Origin: Mycobacterium sp. GA-2829
GTDB taxonomy: Bacteria; Actinomycetota; Actinomycetes; Mycobacteriales; Mycobacteriaceae
Direction of reading: 5' to 3'
DNA: 64,000 bases
NCBI RefSeq assembly: GCF_001499965.1
Contig: NZ_LQIT01000006.1
Span: forward strand, 62,001 to 126,000
Part shown: positions 7,426-15,290 of the stretch, piece after piece
Layout of the letters: each line of letters begins with the position of its first letter
How positions within the stretch are numbered: the stretch's first letter is position 1
Position numbers and translations under genes: made by a program
The notes under the pieces: model-generated
Told to the model about the DNA's origin: nothing
What the model saw: the letters and a program-made list of their open reading frames with translations, nothing else
Databases searched by the model: none

Positions 7426-8161
7426 GATGGGCCTCCGCGACGGTCCGCCAGTCGGCACCCGCGGTGGGACGGAGCGCACTCAGTTGGCCCAGCTTCATCA
7501 CCGCGTAGGAGTCGGCGACGCCAAAGGCGAACTCCAAATCCTGCTCGACGAGCACGATGGTGGTGCCTCGGGTTTCTTGTTCGTGGGCGAGCGCGGTGCG
7601 CAGGATGTTGCGCACGGACGGCTGCAACCCTTCAGTGATTTCGTCGATGATCAACAGCGCGGGCCGTGACACCAGGGCCCGCGCGAGCAACAGCATTTTC
7701 TGCTCACCGCCGGACAGCGTGCCGGCCTTCTGGTTGGTCCGACCCCTGAGTTTGGGGAACAGTGTCACCACTTCGGACATCGCTGCGTCGATGTCGGCGT
7801 TCTTGGGCAGACCGAGGCGGATGTTCTCCTCCACTGAGAGGTCGCCGAAGATCGCCTTCTCTTGCGGGATATACGTCACCCCTTGCCGTGCGACGCGGAA
7901 CGGCTTCAGGGGACGCAGTGAGGTTCCGGCCACCAGCACCTCACCGGACCAGGGCTTGACGATGTTCACCATCGCCTTGAGCAAGGTGGACTTACCCATT
8001 CCGTTCTTACCGATGATCGCCACCACGCCGCCCTGGCGAACTGAGAAGTCTGCGCCGCGAACGACTTCGGCGCTCGAATAGCCAGTCCGCAACGCGCGCA
8101 CTTCCAGCATCGGCGTCAACGTGGTGGCGCACTGGAGCCTGTCTTCAGGACTCGTGAGCAT
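7415..8161 (-). CDS. Branched-chain amino acid-type (LivF-like) ABC ATP-binding protein
   Basis: A 248-residue ABC ATPase. The Walker A is GKNGMGKST, the signature is LSGGEQKMLL, the Walker B is ALLIIDEITEGL and the switch histidine position reads VLVEQDLEFAF, where the usual His is replaced by Gln as is common in LivF proteins. The LivF hallmark TYIPQEKAIFGDLSVEENI is present. The ATG at 8161 has CGGAG upstream and lies within the last codons of the fused permease/ATPase gene (17-nt overlap). An internal ATG at 8110 (MLEVRAL) is the more conserved N terminus but lacks a ribosome-binding site. It pairs with the ATPase domain of the fused protein. Confidence 0.9.
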   Translation of the reverse strand: MLTSPEDRLQCATTLTPMLEVRALRTGYSSAEVVRGADFSVRQGGVVAIIGKNGMGKSTLLKAMVNIVKPWSGEVLVAGTSLRPLKPFRVARQGVTYIPQEKAIFGDLSVEENIRLGLPKNADIDAAMSEVVTLFPKLRGRTNQKAGTLSGGEQKMLLLARALVSRPALLIIDEITEGLQPSVRNILRTALAHEQETRGTTIVLVEQDLEFAFGVADSYAVMKLGQLSALRPTAGADWRTVAEAHLAV

Positions 8162-9956
8162 CGGCCAACTCCGCTTCTTCGAAGGTTCCGGTGTAGATCT
8201 CCTTGACCACCCGCGAAGTGACCACCTCGTCCACCGATCCGTCCAGCAGCAACTCGCCCTGATGCAGAACCACGATCCGGGAGCTGATCGCACGGACGAA
8301 GTCGAGGTCGTGCTCCACGAGAATCACAAGTTTGCCGTCGGCGGCGATCTCACGGAACACGGCGCCGAGCACCGACCGCTCTTCGTGGGACAGGCCGGCG
8401 GTGGGCTCGTCGAGTAGCACTACTGTCGGATCGGTCGCCATGACCATGGCCAACTCCAGCGCCTGCTTTTGTCCATGGGACAGGGTGCCGGCCGGCTCGT
8501 GGAGTACCAGGTGCAGTCCGGTGGCGTCCAGCACCCGCGCGGCGGCCGTCGGCAGTTCCAATATTCCGTCCCGTCGCCAGAGGCTGGGTCTACTGGCGCG
8601 GGTCCGCGCGATCCTGAGGCACTCGAACACCGTCAACGGACCAAATACGCTGGCATGCTGGAACTTTCTGCTTACTCCCATGGCAGCCACGGCTGCCGGT
8701 TCTTTCCGCGCGATCGAGCGGCCGGCGATCTCGACGACGCCCGCTGTGCGGAACTTCCCGTCGCTGATGCAGCGCATCAGCGTCGACTTCCCGGCTCCGT
8801 TCGGCCCGACGATGCTGACCACCTCCCCGGCACGGGCCTGCAGGTCGATGCCGGAGACCGCCGTCAGGCTCCCGAACCGGCAGGTAACGCGTTCGAGGTA
8901 GAGAAGTGGATTCCGGCTGTCAGACGCAGATTGGGGCGCGGCGACCTGTCGGATCGTTCCGCGCGAGGGTGGAACCGCCTGACGCCGACGAAGTTTCGTA
9001 CGGATCCAGGCCAAGGGGATGGACACGACCGACATCAATCCGCCGGGCAGGTAGAGCACCACCAGCAGGAAGGCGACGCCGAGACCCAGTTGCCAGACGA
9101 AAGGAAACTCGGCGCCGATGACGGCGGTGACGTAGTCGATCACGACGGCGGCGACCACCGGTCCGACGAGTGTCCCGCGTCCGCCGAGTGCCACCCAGAT
9201 GACCATCAGCGTGGCGGCCATGATGCCGCCAAGATCGGGTGCGACGACATTCTGTGAGCTGGCCAGCAGCGCACCACCGAACGCCGTCAGCGCCGCAGTG
9301 ACAGTGAACAGCACAGTCTTTACCCGGTTGACGCGGATACCGAGATAGGTGCAGCGGGTTTCGTTCTCCCGGATCGCCTTCAGCAGCGTCCCGGTGTCCG
9401 AGTACACCACCAGCATCGCAGCGAACAGCGCGCCGAGCAGGATTCCGCCGGTCAGCAGATACCACTGGGTGGGCGCCAGAAGCGGTGTGACATATCCCGA
9501 CAGGCCGCTGCTCGAACCGGTGGTATCGCCGCCGGCCAACACGACGCGTTCGAAGATGAACGGTGCCGCGAAGGACACGACACCCACGTACAGCCAGTCC
9601 GCTTTGGAGTGAAATGACAACACCCCGATCGCCAGCGCAGTGACGCAGGCTGCGGCAATCCCGATGACGGCTCCGAGCAGAATGGCTGTGGTCTTGTCGG
9701 ACAGGGAATCTGAGCTGGCCGAGATGGCCACGGCGTATGCGCCGATACCGAACAGTGCGCCGTGCGCGTAGCTCAGCACGCCGGTGTATCCCCAGAGCAG
9801 ATCGATGGAGATCGCGGTGAGCCCGTAGATGAACGAGACGGTCAGGATCATCTTCGTGTAGACGTCGATCGCGGGGGCGGTGAGGAGCAGCAACGTGCCG
9901 ACCGCGACGATTGCGGCCAGTGCGCGAACTTGGGGACGAGAGGTCAAAGTGTTCAT
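8145..9956 (-). CDS. Fused LivM-like permease and LivG-like ATPase
   Basis: A 603-residue natural fusion. Residues 1 to about 325 are a LivM-type permease with about nine membrane segments (SFIYGLTAISIDLLWGYTG, ALFGIGAYAVA, the LivM/LivH motif RENETRCTYLGIRVN and GGRGTLVGPVVAAV). After a basic linker (TKLRRRQAVPPSRG) residues ~350-603 are a LivG-type ATPase with Walker A GPNGAGKST, the motif FQHASVFGPLTVFE, signature LSHGQKQALE, Walker B VVLLDEPTAGLS and switch His in LVEHDLDFV. There is no stop or frameshift at the junction. The ATG at 9956 shares one base with the stop of the upstream permease gene (TGATG). Substrate is unknown; such importers carry branched-chain amino acids, amides, urea or aromatic acids. 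Confidence 0.9.
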   Translation of the reverse strand: MNTLTSRPQVRALAAIVAVGTLLLLTAPAIDVYTKMILTVSFIYGLTAISIDLLWGYTGVLSYAHGALFGIGAYAVAISASSDSLSDKTTAILLGAVIGIAAACVTALAIGVLSFHSKADWLYVGVVSFAAPFIFERVVLAGGDTTGSSSGLSGYVTPLLAPTQWYLLTGGILLGALFAAMLVVYSDTGTLLKAIRENETRCTYLGIRVNRVKTVLFTVTAALTAFGGALLASSQNVVAPDLGGIMAATLMVIWVALGGRGTLVGPVVAAVVIDYVTAVIGAEFPFVWQLGLGVAFLLVVLYLPGGLMSVVSIPLAWIRTKLRRRQAVPPSRGTIRQVAAPQSASDSRNPLLYLERVTCRFGSLTAVSGIDLQARAGEVVSIVGPNGAGKSTLMRCISDGKFRTAGVVEIAGRSIARKEPAAVAAMGVSRKFQHASVFGPLTVFECLRIARTRASRPSLWRRDGILELPTAAARVLDATGLHLVLHEPAGTLSHGQKQALELAMVMATDPTVVLLDEPTAGLSHEERSVLGAVFREIAADGKLVILVEHDLDFVRAISSRIVVLHQGELLLDGSVDEVVTSRVVKEIYTGTFEEAELADAHES

Positions 9957-10804
9957 CAGATGCGGGCCTTTCGGACGAAACCCTCCGGCATGACGCGAAG
10001 GATCAGCACAACTGTTACCGGTACCGCCAGCGTGGCGATCGTCGGATCCCACACCGAGGCCATGCTGACCTGAAGCACGCCGAGCAGCACACACGCGGCG
10101 CCGAGGGCGACGGGTGACACGCCGACCAGCAACGAGATCATGAATGCTGCGAACAGCCAGGGAACGCCGATGTTCGGGTCCACACTCGCGATCGGGGTGA
10201 GCAATGCGCCGGCGAGACCGGCCAACGCGGACCCGAGCAGAAACGAGGCGAACCTGACCAGTGAATCGTTGATGCCGAGGACCTGGGCGAGATTCTCGTC
10301 CATGATCACCGCCCTGCCCACCAGGCCGAGCCGAGTCCTGTTGAGCATCAGGGCGATCGACACACCCACCGCAACCGCGATGGGGATGAACAGCAGCCGG
10401 TACAGCGAGTAGGTGGTGCCGAGGATGTCGATTGCGCCCAGGTCCAGTGTCTTGACGGGTTGCGTTCCGCGCCCGAAGTACAGCGTGATCAGTTGAGTGA
10501 TGATCATGTTCAGACCCCACGTGGCCAGCAGGGTGTCCATGGGACGGCCGTAGAGTCGGCGCAGCACCAGCGGTTCGATCACCGCAGCCACCGCCGCGGT
10601 GACGATCGGCGCGATGAGAATCGGCAACCAGACGGGCAATCCGTACGAGGTCACCAGCACCGAGGTGTAGGCGCCGAGCGCCAGGAACGCGCCGTGCGCG
10701 AAGTTGATGAGCTTCATCATCCCGAAGACGATCAGCAGACCGGCGGTCACGATGAAGAAGAGTGCTCCGGTGGTGAGACCGTCGAGTAACAGCCCGGTTG
10801 TCAT
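9956..10804 (-). CDS. LivH-like ABC transporter permease
   Basis: A 282-residue integral membrane protein with about eight hydrophobic segments and the LivH signatures LLIVFGMMKLINFAHGAFLALGA (given in part: MMKLINFAHG), GRPMDTLLATWG and AVIMDENLAQVLGIN. A longer frame exists to 10888, but the ATG at 10804 is preceded by GGAGG with a 4-nt spacer and gives the family's usual N terminus. It lies between the substrate-binding protein gene (64-bp gap) and the fused permease/ATPase gene (1-nt overlap). Confidence 0.9.
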   Translation of the reverse strand: MTTGLLLDGLTTGALFFIVTAGLLIVFGMMKLINFAHGAFLALGAYTSVLVTSYGLPVWLPILIAPIVTAAVAAVIEPLVLRRLYGRPMDTLLATWGLNMIITQLITLYFGRGTQPVKTLDLGAIDILGTTYSLYRLLFIPIAVAVGVSIALMLNRTRLGLVGRAVIMDENLAQVLGINDSLVRFASFLLGSALAGLAGALLTPIASVDPNIGVPWLFAAFMISLLVGVSPVALGAACVLLGVLQVSMASVWDPTIATLAVPVTVVLILRVMPEGFVRKARI

Positions 10805-10868
10805 TGATCCTCCGTTCGGCCGGCGGCGATGCGTGGCCCATCGTGACCACGCACCGCCGTCGGGGCGG

Positions 10869-12056
10869 TTACTTTGTGCCCGTGGCAAATTGCGGGCACT
10901 GCGAGCCGGGACCGGCCTGCCCGAAGTCGGCGATCACCTTCGTGGTGCCGTCCGGTTGCACTTCACCGAGGTAGAAATTCATGTCGGTGTGGTGCTCCTT
11001 GTTCATCTGCATCCGTCCGCTCGGGCCGTCGAAGCTCACGTTCGGCAGCTGTGCGATGACGGCGTCGGAATCGGTGGAGCCGGCCGCGTCGATGGCCTTG
11101 GCCAGCAGGTGTACGCCGACGTACTGCGGCACCGTCAGATTGTTCGGCACGTGTGCCTTATCTCCGTACTTCGCCTTGAGCGATTCGATGAACTTCTTGT
11201 TCTCCGGGGTGTCGTTGGCGGTGAAGTACATGCTCGGGTACAGCACACCGGCTGCGTCGGAACCAATGGTCTTGGCCGTGTCCTCGTCGATGCCGAGATT
11301 GAACAGTGGCACGGTCATTCCGCTTTGCTTCCACTGTTTGCTAAGGGTGACGCTCGGGGTGCCGCCGGCCAAGATGGACACGACCACATCGGCGTTCGCG
11401 CTCTTGATGTTCTGCAGTACGCTCGTCCAGTCGCCGGCGTCGATGGGGTTGAACTGCGTGGAGACGACGTCACCGCCACTATCGGTCACTGCCTGCTCGA
11501 GGTACTTCGCAGTGTCCCGACCGAACGCGTAGTCACTGGCCACGATCGCCCACGACTTCGGTGTCATCGTCTTGTTGATATATGCGAGCAGCGGATCGAT
11601 GGACTGTTCCGGAACCGCGCCGTTGATGAAAAGGTTTCCCCCGCAAGCCTTTCCTTCGTAAGACGACGTGTACACATACGGGGTATCGGCCTGCTCGGCG
11701 ATGGGTTGGCCGGCGTTGCGGGCTGCGGTGGTCTCCATGCCGACGATTCCAACTACCTTGTCTTCCTGCACTGCAGCGGTGAATGCCTTCAGCGCTCCGT
11801 TGGCACCACTCTGATCGTCGTACACCTTCAACTTGAGTTGCCGGCCACCGAGTACTCCGCCTGCGGCATTGATCTCGTCGACGGCGAGTTCACTGGCCTG
11901 TACGACTCCCGGCGCGATCACCGAGTTGGCGCCGGTGAGACCGACGGGGATGGCGATCAGTACTGCGTTGTCGTCGGATTCACCCGAACTGCACGACACC
12001 AGGGCCGTGCTGAGTGCCGCGACAGCGGCGAGCATGGTCCAGCGTCGACCCGTCAT
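10869..12056 (-). CDS. Liv/Urt-type ABC transporter substrate-binding lipoprotein
   Basis: A 395-residue lipoprotein: the signal peptide ends in the lipobox LVSC (Cys at about residue 22), followed by SSGESDD. The mature part is a type I periplasmic-binding fold (IAIPVGLTGANSVIAPG near the N terminus, INAAGGVLGGRQLKLKVYDD, VGIVGMETTAARNAGQPIAE). It delivers ligand to the fused permease/ATPase complex at the cell surface. The ATG at 12056 overlaps the stop of the upstream NTF2-like gene by four bases (ATGA), so the enzyme-like protein and the binding protein are made together. A longer frame to 12116 is less likely because it would bury the signal peptide. Two-domain binding proteins of this family bind amino acids, amides, urea or aromatic acids. 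Confidence 0.9.
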   Translation of the reverse strand: MTGRRWTMLAAVAALSTALVSCSSGESDDNAVLIAIPVGLTGANSVIAPGVVQASELAVDEINAAGGVLGGRQLKLKVYDDQSGANGALKAFTAAVQEDKVVGIVGMETTAARNAGQPIAEQADTPYVYTSSYEGKACGGNLFINGAVPEQSIDPLLAYINKTMTPKSWAIVASDYAFGRDTAKYLEQAVTDSGGDVVSTQFNPIDAGDWTSVLQNIKSANADVVVSILAGGTPSVTLSKQWKQSGMTVPLFNLGIDEDTAKTIGSDAAGVLYPSMYFTANDTPENKKFIESLKAKYGDKAHVPNNLTVPQYVGVHLLAKAIDAAGSTDSDAVIAQLPNVSFDGPSGRMQMNKEHHTDMNFYLGEVQPDGTTKVIADFGQAGPGSQCPQFATGTK

Positions 12057-12472
12057 ACCAGCGGCTCCAGCATGCCGAGCTGAATAAGCATGGCGTAGTT
12101 GTCGGTCAACCCCCACTGCTCGTGCAGTTTGCCGTCCTTGAGTCGACAGATCATCATGTCGACCACCTTCATCTGTTTTCCGGTAGCGGGAAACGACGCG
12201 TCACCGGTGTTGGTCCCGCTGATCGCCTGCCGGACGATCACCAGGTCGTCTTCGGAGAATACGATTGCTGGCTCTTCGAGGTAGTCGGGGAATGCCGTGC
12301 GCATGGTGGTGACCACCTGCTTGAGGCCGTCGCGTCCGGGTGGCCAGTCGAACAAGCCGTGATCGCCCTGATACGAGATGAACTCCTCGGTGTAGAACTC
12401 CGGGATGCGGTCGAGTTCTCCTTTGTTCCATATGGATTCGATCGAGTCGAGGACGATTTGCGCATTGGACAT
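12053..12472 (-). CDS. SnoaL-like / ester-cyclase-type protein (first of three)
   Basis: A 139-residue NTF2-fold protein of the SnoaL-like polyketide-cyclase or ester-cyclase group: VLDSIESIWNKGELDRIPEF at the start, then FYTEEFISYQGD, GRDGLKQVVTTMRTAFPDY, VRQAISGTNTGDASFPATGK and ICRLKDGKLHEQWGLTDN. The motif order and length are normal for the family. The ATG at 12472 has AGGAG nine bases upstream. It is the promoter-proximal gene of the transporter operon and overlaps the substrate-binding protein by four bases. Such proteins act on small ligands or bind them; the substrate here is unknown but is presumably related to what the importer takes up. Confidence 0.85.
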   Translation of the reverse strand: MSNAQIVLDSIESIWNKGELDRIPEFYTEEFISYQGDHGLFDWPPGRDGLKQVVTTMRTAFPDYLEEPAIVFSEDDLVIVRQAISGTNTGDASFPATGKQMKVVDMMICRLKDGKLHEQWGLTDNYAMLIQLGMLEPLV

Positions 12473-12614
12473 GGACGACTCCTGGGTGTCGCTGAATGGA
12501 AGCGAGCGCGGAGGCTTCAGCTCCGCGATCGGTATCGGTTTGCCGCCGGCCGAGTTTCATCGGGGCGCGTCGCTCAAGTTACCGGGCAGCCGTGTTACGG
12601 CGCCTTGAACTTGG

Positions 12615-12644
12615 TTACGCGCACGTAAACCTTCCATCTGGAAG
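12615..12644. promoter_or_regulatory. Two adjacent palindromes upstream of the transporter operon
   Basis: TTACG(cgca)CGTAA at 12615-12628 and CTTCCA(tc)TGGAAG at 12631-12644 lie in the 186-bp gap between the MarR gene and the first NTF2-like gene. Flanking ACTTGG/CCAAGT (12609-12614, 12652-12657) adds further symmetry. MarR proteins bind inverted repeats of about this size, so these are candidate operators for the operon, but a role as a terminator of the MarR gene cannot be excluded. Confidence 0.4.
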
Positions 12645-12658
12645 TAAATTGCCAAGTG

Positions 12659-13081
12659 TCAAAGGGGATCGACGAGTTCGGTCAGTTCGGCGACGAGCGA
12701 GTCGAACCGATGCCTGCCCATGCGATCGGCCATGGCGCGCTCGGCCTCGCGCTCATGGCGTCGCAACTCCGCGACGTCGCGTTTGCCGGCTGGGGTCAGC
12801 ACCGCCACCACCTTCCGGCGGTCGGCGCGGTCGACGGCGCGCACGACGGATCCGCGTTCTACCAGTCGGTCCATGTTCCGGGTGAGACTGGGTGGCGGGA
12901 GGACGGCGGTGCTGGCCAACTCGGCCATCGGGATGCCCTCCGTCCCTTGCAATGCCGCCAGAATGCGCCACTGGTCGAGCGTCAGCCCGCGTTCCTCGAG
13001 GAAGGGGACGAACTCCGCCAGCAGATCGCGCTGGCAATACAACAGCAGCGTGGCGAGACTATGCTGTCGAACGGTGCGCAT
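12659..13081 (-). CDS. MarR-family transcriptional regulator
   Basis: A 140-residue winged-helix regulator: LTLDQWRILAALQG in helix 2, IPMAELASTAVLPPPSLTRNMDRLVERG as the helix-turn-helix (cited in part), and the wing VDRADRRKVVAVLTPAGK. The start was set at ATG 13081 with TTGGAG upstream; a longer frame extends to 13174 but would overlap the divergent gene. It is divergent from the AmiC-like sensor gene (91-bp gap) and sits just upstream of the transporter operon on the same strand. The pairing of a MarR protein with an AmiC-like protein recalls NhhD/NhhC, which control nitrile hydratase in Rhodococcus rhodochrous. Confidence 0.88.
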   Translation of the reverse strand: MRTVRQHSLATLLLYCQRDLLAEFVPFLEERGLTLDQWRILAALQGTEGIPMAELASTAVLPPPSLTRNMDRLVERGSVVRAVDRADRRKVVAVLTPAGKRDVAELRRHEREAERAMADRMGRHRFDSLVAELTELVDPL

Positions 13082-13172
13082 GCACACTCCAAGTACGGTG
13101 TCGCCGAGGATGCCTACTGCTGATGACGGACTTGCCGTCGGTTGAAGTGTAAGACGATCGGGCGGTGAGCAC

Positions 13173-14279
13173 ATGACGAGTCATCCGTACACCGGATTGG
13201 TTGGTCCGTCGCCACGCAGCGGGGCCGCGGGTCGAATGTCCATCGCCTTCGTCGTGCCCATGAAGGGTCCGGAGGGGCTTTACGCACCATCGTGTCTGGC
13301 GTGTGCCGAACTTGCCGTCACGGAGATCAACTCCTCCGGCGGAATTCTCGGTCTCCCAGTGGATCTCATACCGATTGACGGCGCCCAGCCGGCGGCCCGT
13401 GTCGGTGATCAGATCGCGCGCCTGGTGGACGCTCGCGTCGTCGACGCCGTGGCAGGCTGGCACAGCTCAGACGTGCGGCGAGCCATCACGAAACGCGTGG
13501 GCGGACGCGTCGTCTATGCGTTCGCGGCCGAGCACGAGGACGGCGACGACACGCGGGGTTTGTTCATGGTGGGTGAGCGCGCCGCCAATCAGCTTCAACC
13601 CGCGATGAATTGGATGCACCAGGCTCTCGGCGTGCGGCATTGGGCGTTCGTCGGCAACGACTACATCTACCCGCGTGAGGCAGTGCGCAGCGTTCGGGCC
13701 GGAATGCCGAGGACGGCGACGCTGGACATGACGACGTTCGTCCCGCGAGGTACGACCGATTTCACTGAGCAACTCGACGCCATCGAGGCGGCCCGTCCCG
13801 ATGCGGTGTATCTGCTCCTCATCGGAGCCGACGCGGTCCACTTCAATCGGCAGTTCGGGGAGCGGGGGCTCGGCTCCGAGATTCCCCGGCTCGCGACGAC
13901 GGTCGAAGAGAGTGCGCTGCTTGCCGGCGATGTCGGCGCCAATGAGGGGCTGTTCTCGGCGAAGGCGTACTTCGACACGATCGACACCCTTGAAGGACAC
14001 CGGTTCAGCGATCGCTACTACGCCCACTTCGGCGCGGTCGCGCCTCCGCTCAACGGCGTGGGTGAGTCGTGCTACGAGGCGTTGCACCTGCTGTCCGAGG
14101 TGGCCCGGGAATCCGGCTCGCTGGATGTCGAGGACGTGGACGCGGTCCGTTCCGGATTCTTCTACGAGAGCCCCCGCGGGCTCATGCGCATCTGGGGCAA
14201 CGTCGTCAGCCAGGACGTCTACATCGCCGCCGCCGACGGTCTCGAATTCACCGTTCAGGAACAGATTGCGCACACCTAG
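13173..14279 (+). CDS. Cytoplasmic AmiC/NhhC-like ligand sensor (periplasmic-binding fold without signal peptide)
   Basis: A 368-residue protein with the type I periplasmic-binding fold (SIAFVVPMKGPEGLYAPSCL, INSSGGILGLPVDLIPID, YIYPREAVRSVRAG, MNWMHQALGVRHWAFVGND). The N terminus MTSHPYTGLVGPSPRSG has no hydrophobic signal peptide and no lipobox, so it should stay in the cytoplasm. This is the arrangement of AmiC (amide sensor of Pseudomonas) and NhhC (Rhodococcus), where a transporter-type binding protein works as a regulator. Its divergent neighbour is a MarR regulator and beyond that lies an importer operon with its own lipoprotein binding component. An amide or similar small ligand is plausible but not shown. 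Confidence 0.8.
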   Translation: MTSHPYTGLVGPSPRSGAAGRMSIAFVVPMKGPEGLYAPSCLACAELAVTEINSSGGILGLPVDLIPIDGAQPAARVGDQIARLVDARVVDAVAGWHSSDVRRAITKRVGGRVVYAFAAEHEDGDDTRGLFMVGERAANQLQPAMNWMHQALGVRHWAFVGNDYIYPREAVRSVRAGMPRTATLDMTTFVPRGTTDFTEQLDAIEAARPDAVYLLLIGADAVHFNRQFGERGLGSEIPRLATTVEESALLAGDVGANEGLFSAKAYFDTIDTLEGHRFSDRYYAHFGAVAPPLNGVGESCYEALHLLSEVARESGSLDVEDVDAVRSGFFYESPRGLMRIWGNVVSQDVYIAAADGLEFTVQEQIAHT

Positions 14280-14333
14280 CCCGCGGCTGACGGGGGCCGG
14301 AAGCTGGGCGTCAGCGCCGCCCAGAAGACACAA

Positions 14334-14360
14334 AAGCGCCCCTCTTCGCGAGGGGCGCTT
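14334..14360. terminator. Bidirectional terminator
   Basis: AAGCGCCCCTC (14334-14344) and GAGGGGCGCTT (14350-14360) form a perfect 11-bp stem with a 5-nt loop between two convergent genes. The A-rich left flank gives a short T run on the minus strand. Confidence 0.85.
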
Positions 14361-14376
14361 CTGGTGTGCTCGGGTG

Positions 14377-15129
14377 TCAGCCGATCGGCGCGTCCGCGGC
14401 CGGGATGTCGGCCGCGGCGGCCGGGGTGGCGGCGGCGGGGGCCTCCTCGGCCGGCAGCGGTGTGGGCTCGGTCGTCGGGGTCGCCTCGGTGGAGGTCGAC
14501 TCGGCCGACGTGCCCGCCGGCGTCAGCGGCTCCGGCGCCTCGGCCGGGTTCAGCACGGTGTCGATCAGGTAGATGCGGGCGTTCTCGGCCGCGATGCCAC
14601 CGCAGATCACCTTGGCGGTGTCGTTGATCTTGATGTCGCCGTTGGTGCCGACGACCTTGATCTCGGCGCCCTGCTGCGTCGCGCGCTGGCCCTTGACGTC
14701 GCCGGGACCCAGCAGGCCAAGGAACACGTGGTAGTAGTCCAGGTCGGTCAGCGCCGCCGGGTCGCTCTTGATCGCCTCGAGCTGCTCGGGCGGCAGCTTC
14801 GCGAACGCCTCGTTGGTGGGGGCGAACACGACGTACGGGCCGTTGTCGAGGACCGACGCGACGTTGACGGCCGGGTTGAGCCCACCGGAGACCGCGGAGC
14901 TGAACGTGCTGATGTCCGGGATCTGCGCCAGCACCTGGCTGACGGGCTGGTTGATGAAGGTCTTCCAGGTCGGCACAGCCGCCCGGAAGGGGTCGCAGTC
15001 GCCTTCGAGGCCGGGGACCGGGGTCTCCACCGTCTCGGGTTCGGCATGCGCGGTCACGGACAGGGGCAGCGACACGGCGATGGCGGCGATGCCCACGGCT
15101 GCGCCCAGGGTCCTGGTACGGGTCTTCAC
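14377..15129 (-). CDS. Secreted fasciclin-domain protein (MPT70-like)
   Basis: A 250-residue exported protein. Residues 1-30 are a signal peptide ending THAEP; residues ~50-195 form a fasciclin/FAS1 domain with the H1 box YVVFAPTNEAFAKLP and the end box ARIYLIDTVLNP. A low-complexity tail rich in Ala, Pro, Thr and Glu follows (residues ~195-250). There is no lipobox, so it is MPT70-like rather than MPT83-like. FAS1 domains mediate adhesion or ligand binding at the cell surface. Two cysteines (GDCDPF and KVICGG) could form a disulfide as in MPT70. Start GTG at 15129 is preceded by GAGGAG. Confidence 0.9.
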   Translation of the reverse strand: MKTRTRTLGAAVGIAAIAVSLPLSVTAHAEPETVETPVPGLEGDCDPFRAAVPTWKTFINQPVSQVLAQIPDISTFSSAVSGGLNPAVNVASVLDNGPYVVFAPTNEAFAKLPPEQLEAIKSDPAALTDLDYYHVFLGLLGPGDVKGQRATQQGAEIKVVGTNGDIKINDTAKVICGGIAAENARIYLIDTVLNPAEAPEPLTPAGTSAESTSTEATPTTEPTPLPAEEAPAAATPAAAADIPAADAPIG

Positions 15130-15290
15130 GATCGGCTCCTCAGCTCGTCAAACGCCTGCCGATGGGCGGCGTCGGGCCGGCTACCTATGCGGCGCCGCAT
15201 CGCATCGTATGGGCACGGAATGGTAACGGCCAAGTCGAGGTCGAGGGTTGCCACCGGCGACCCCGCTCTGACCAGGCGTTTCACGGAACG

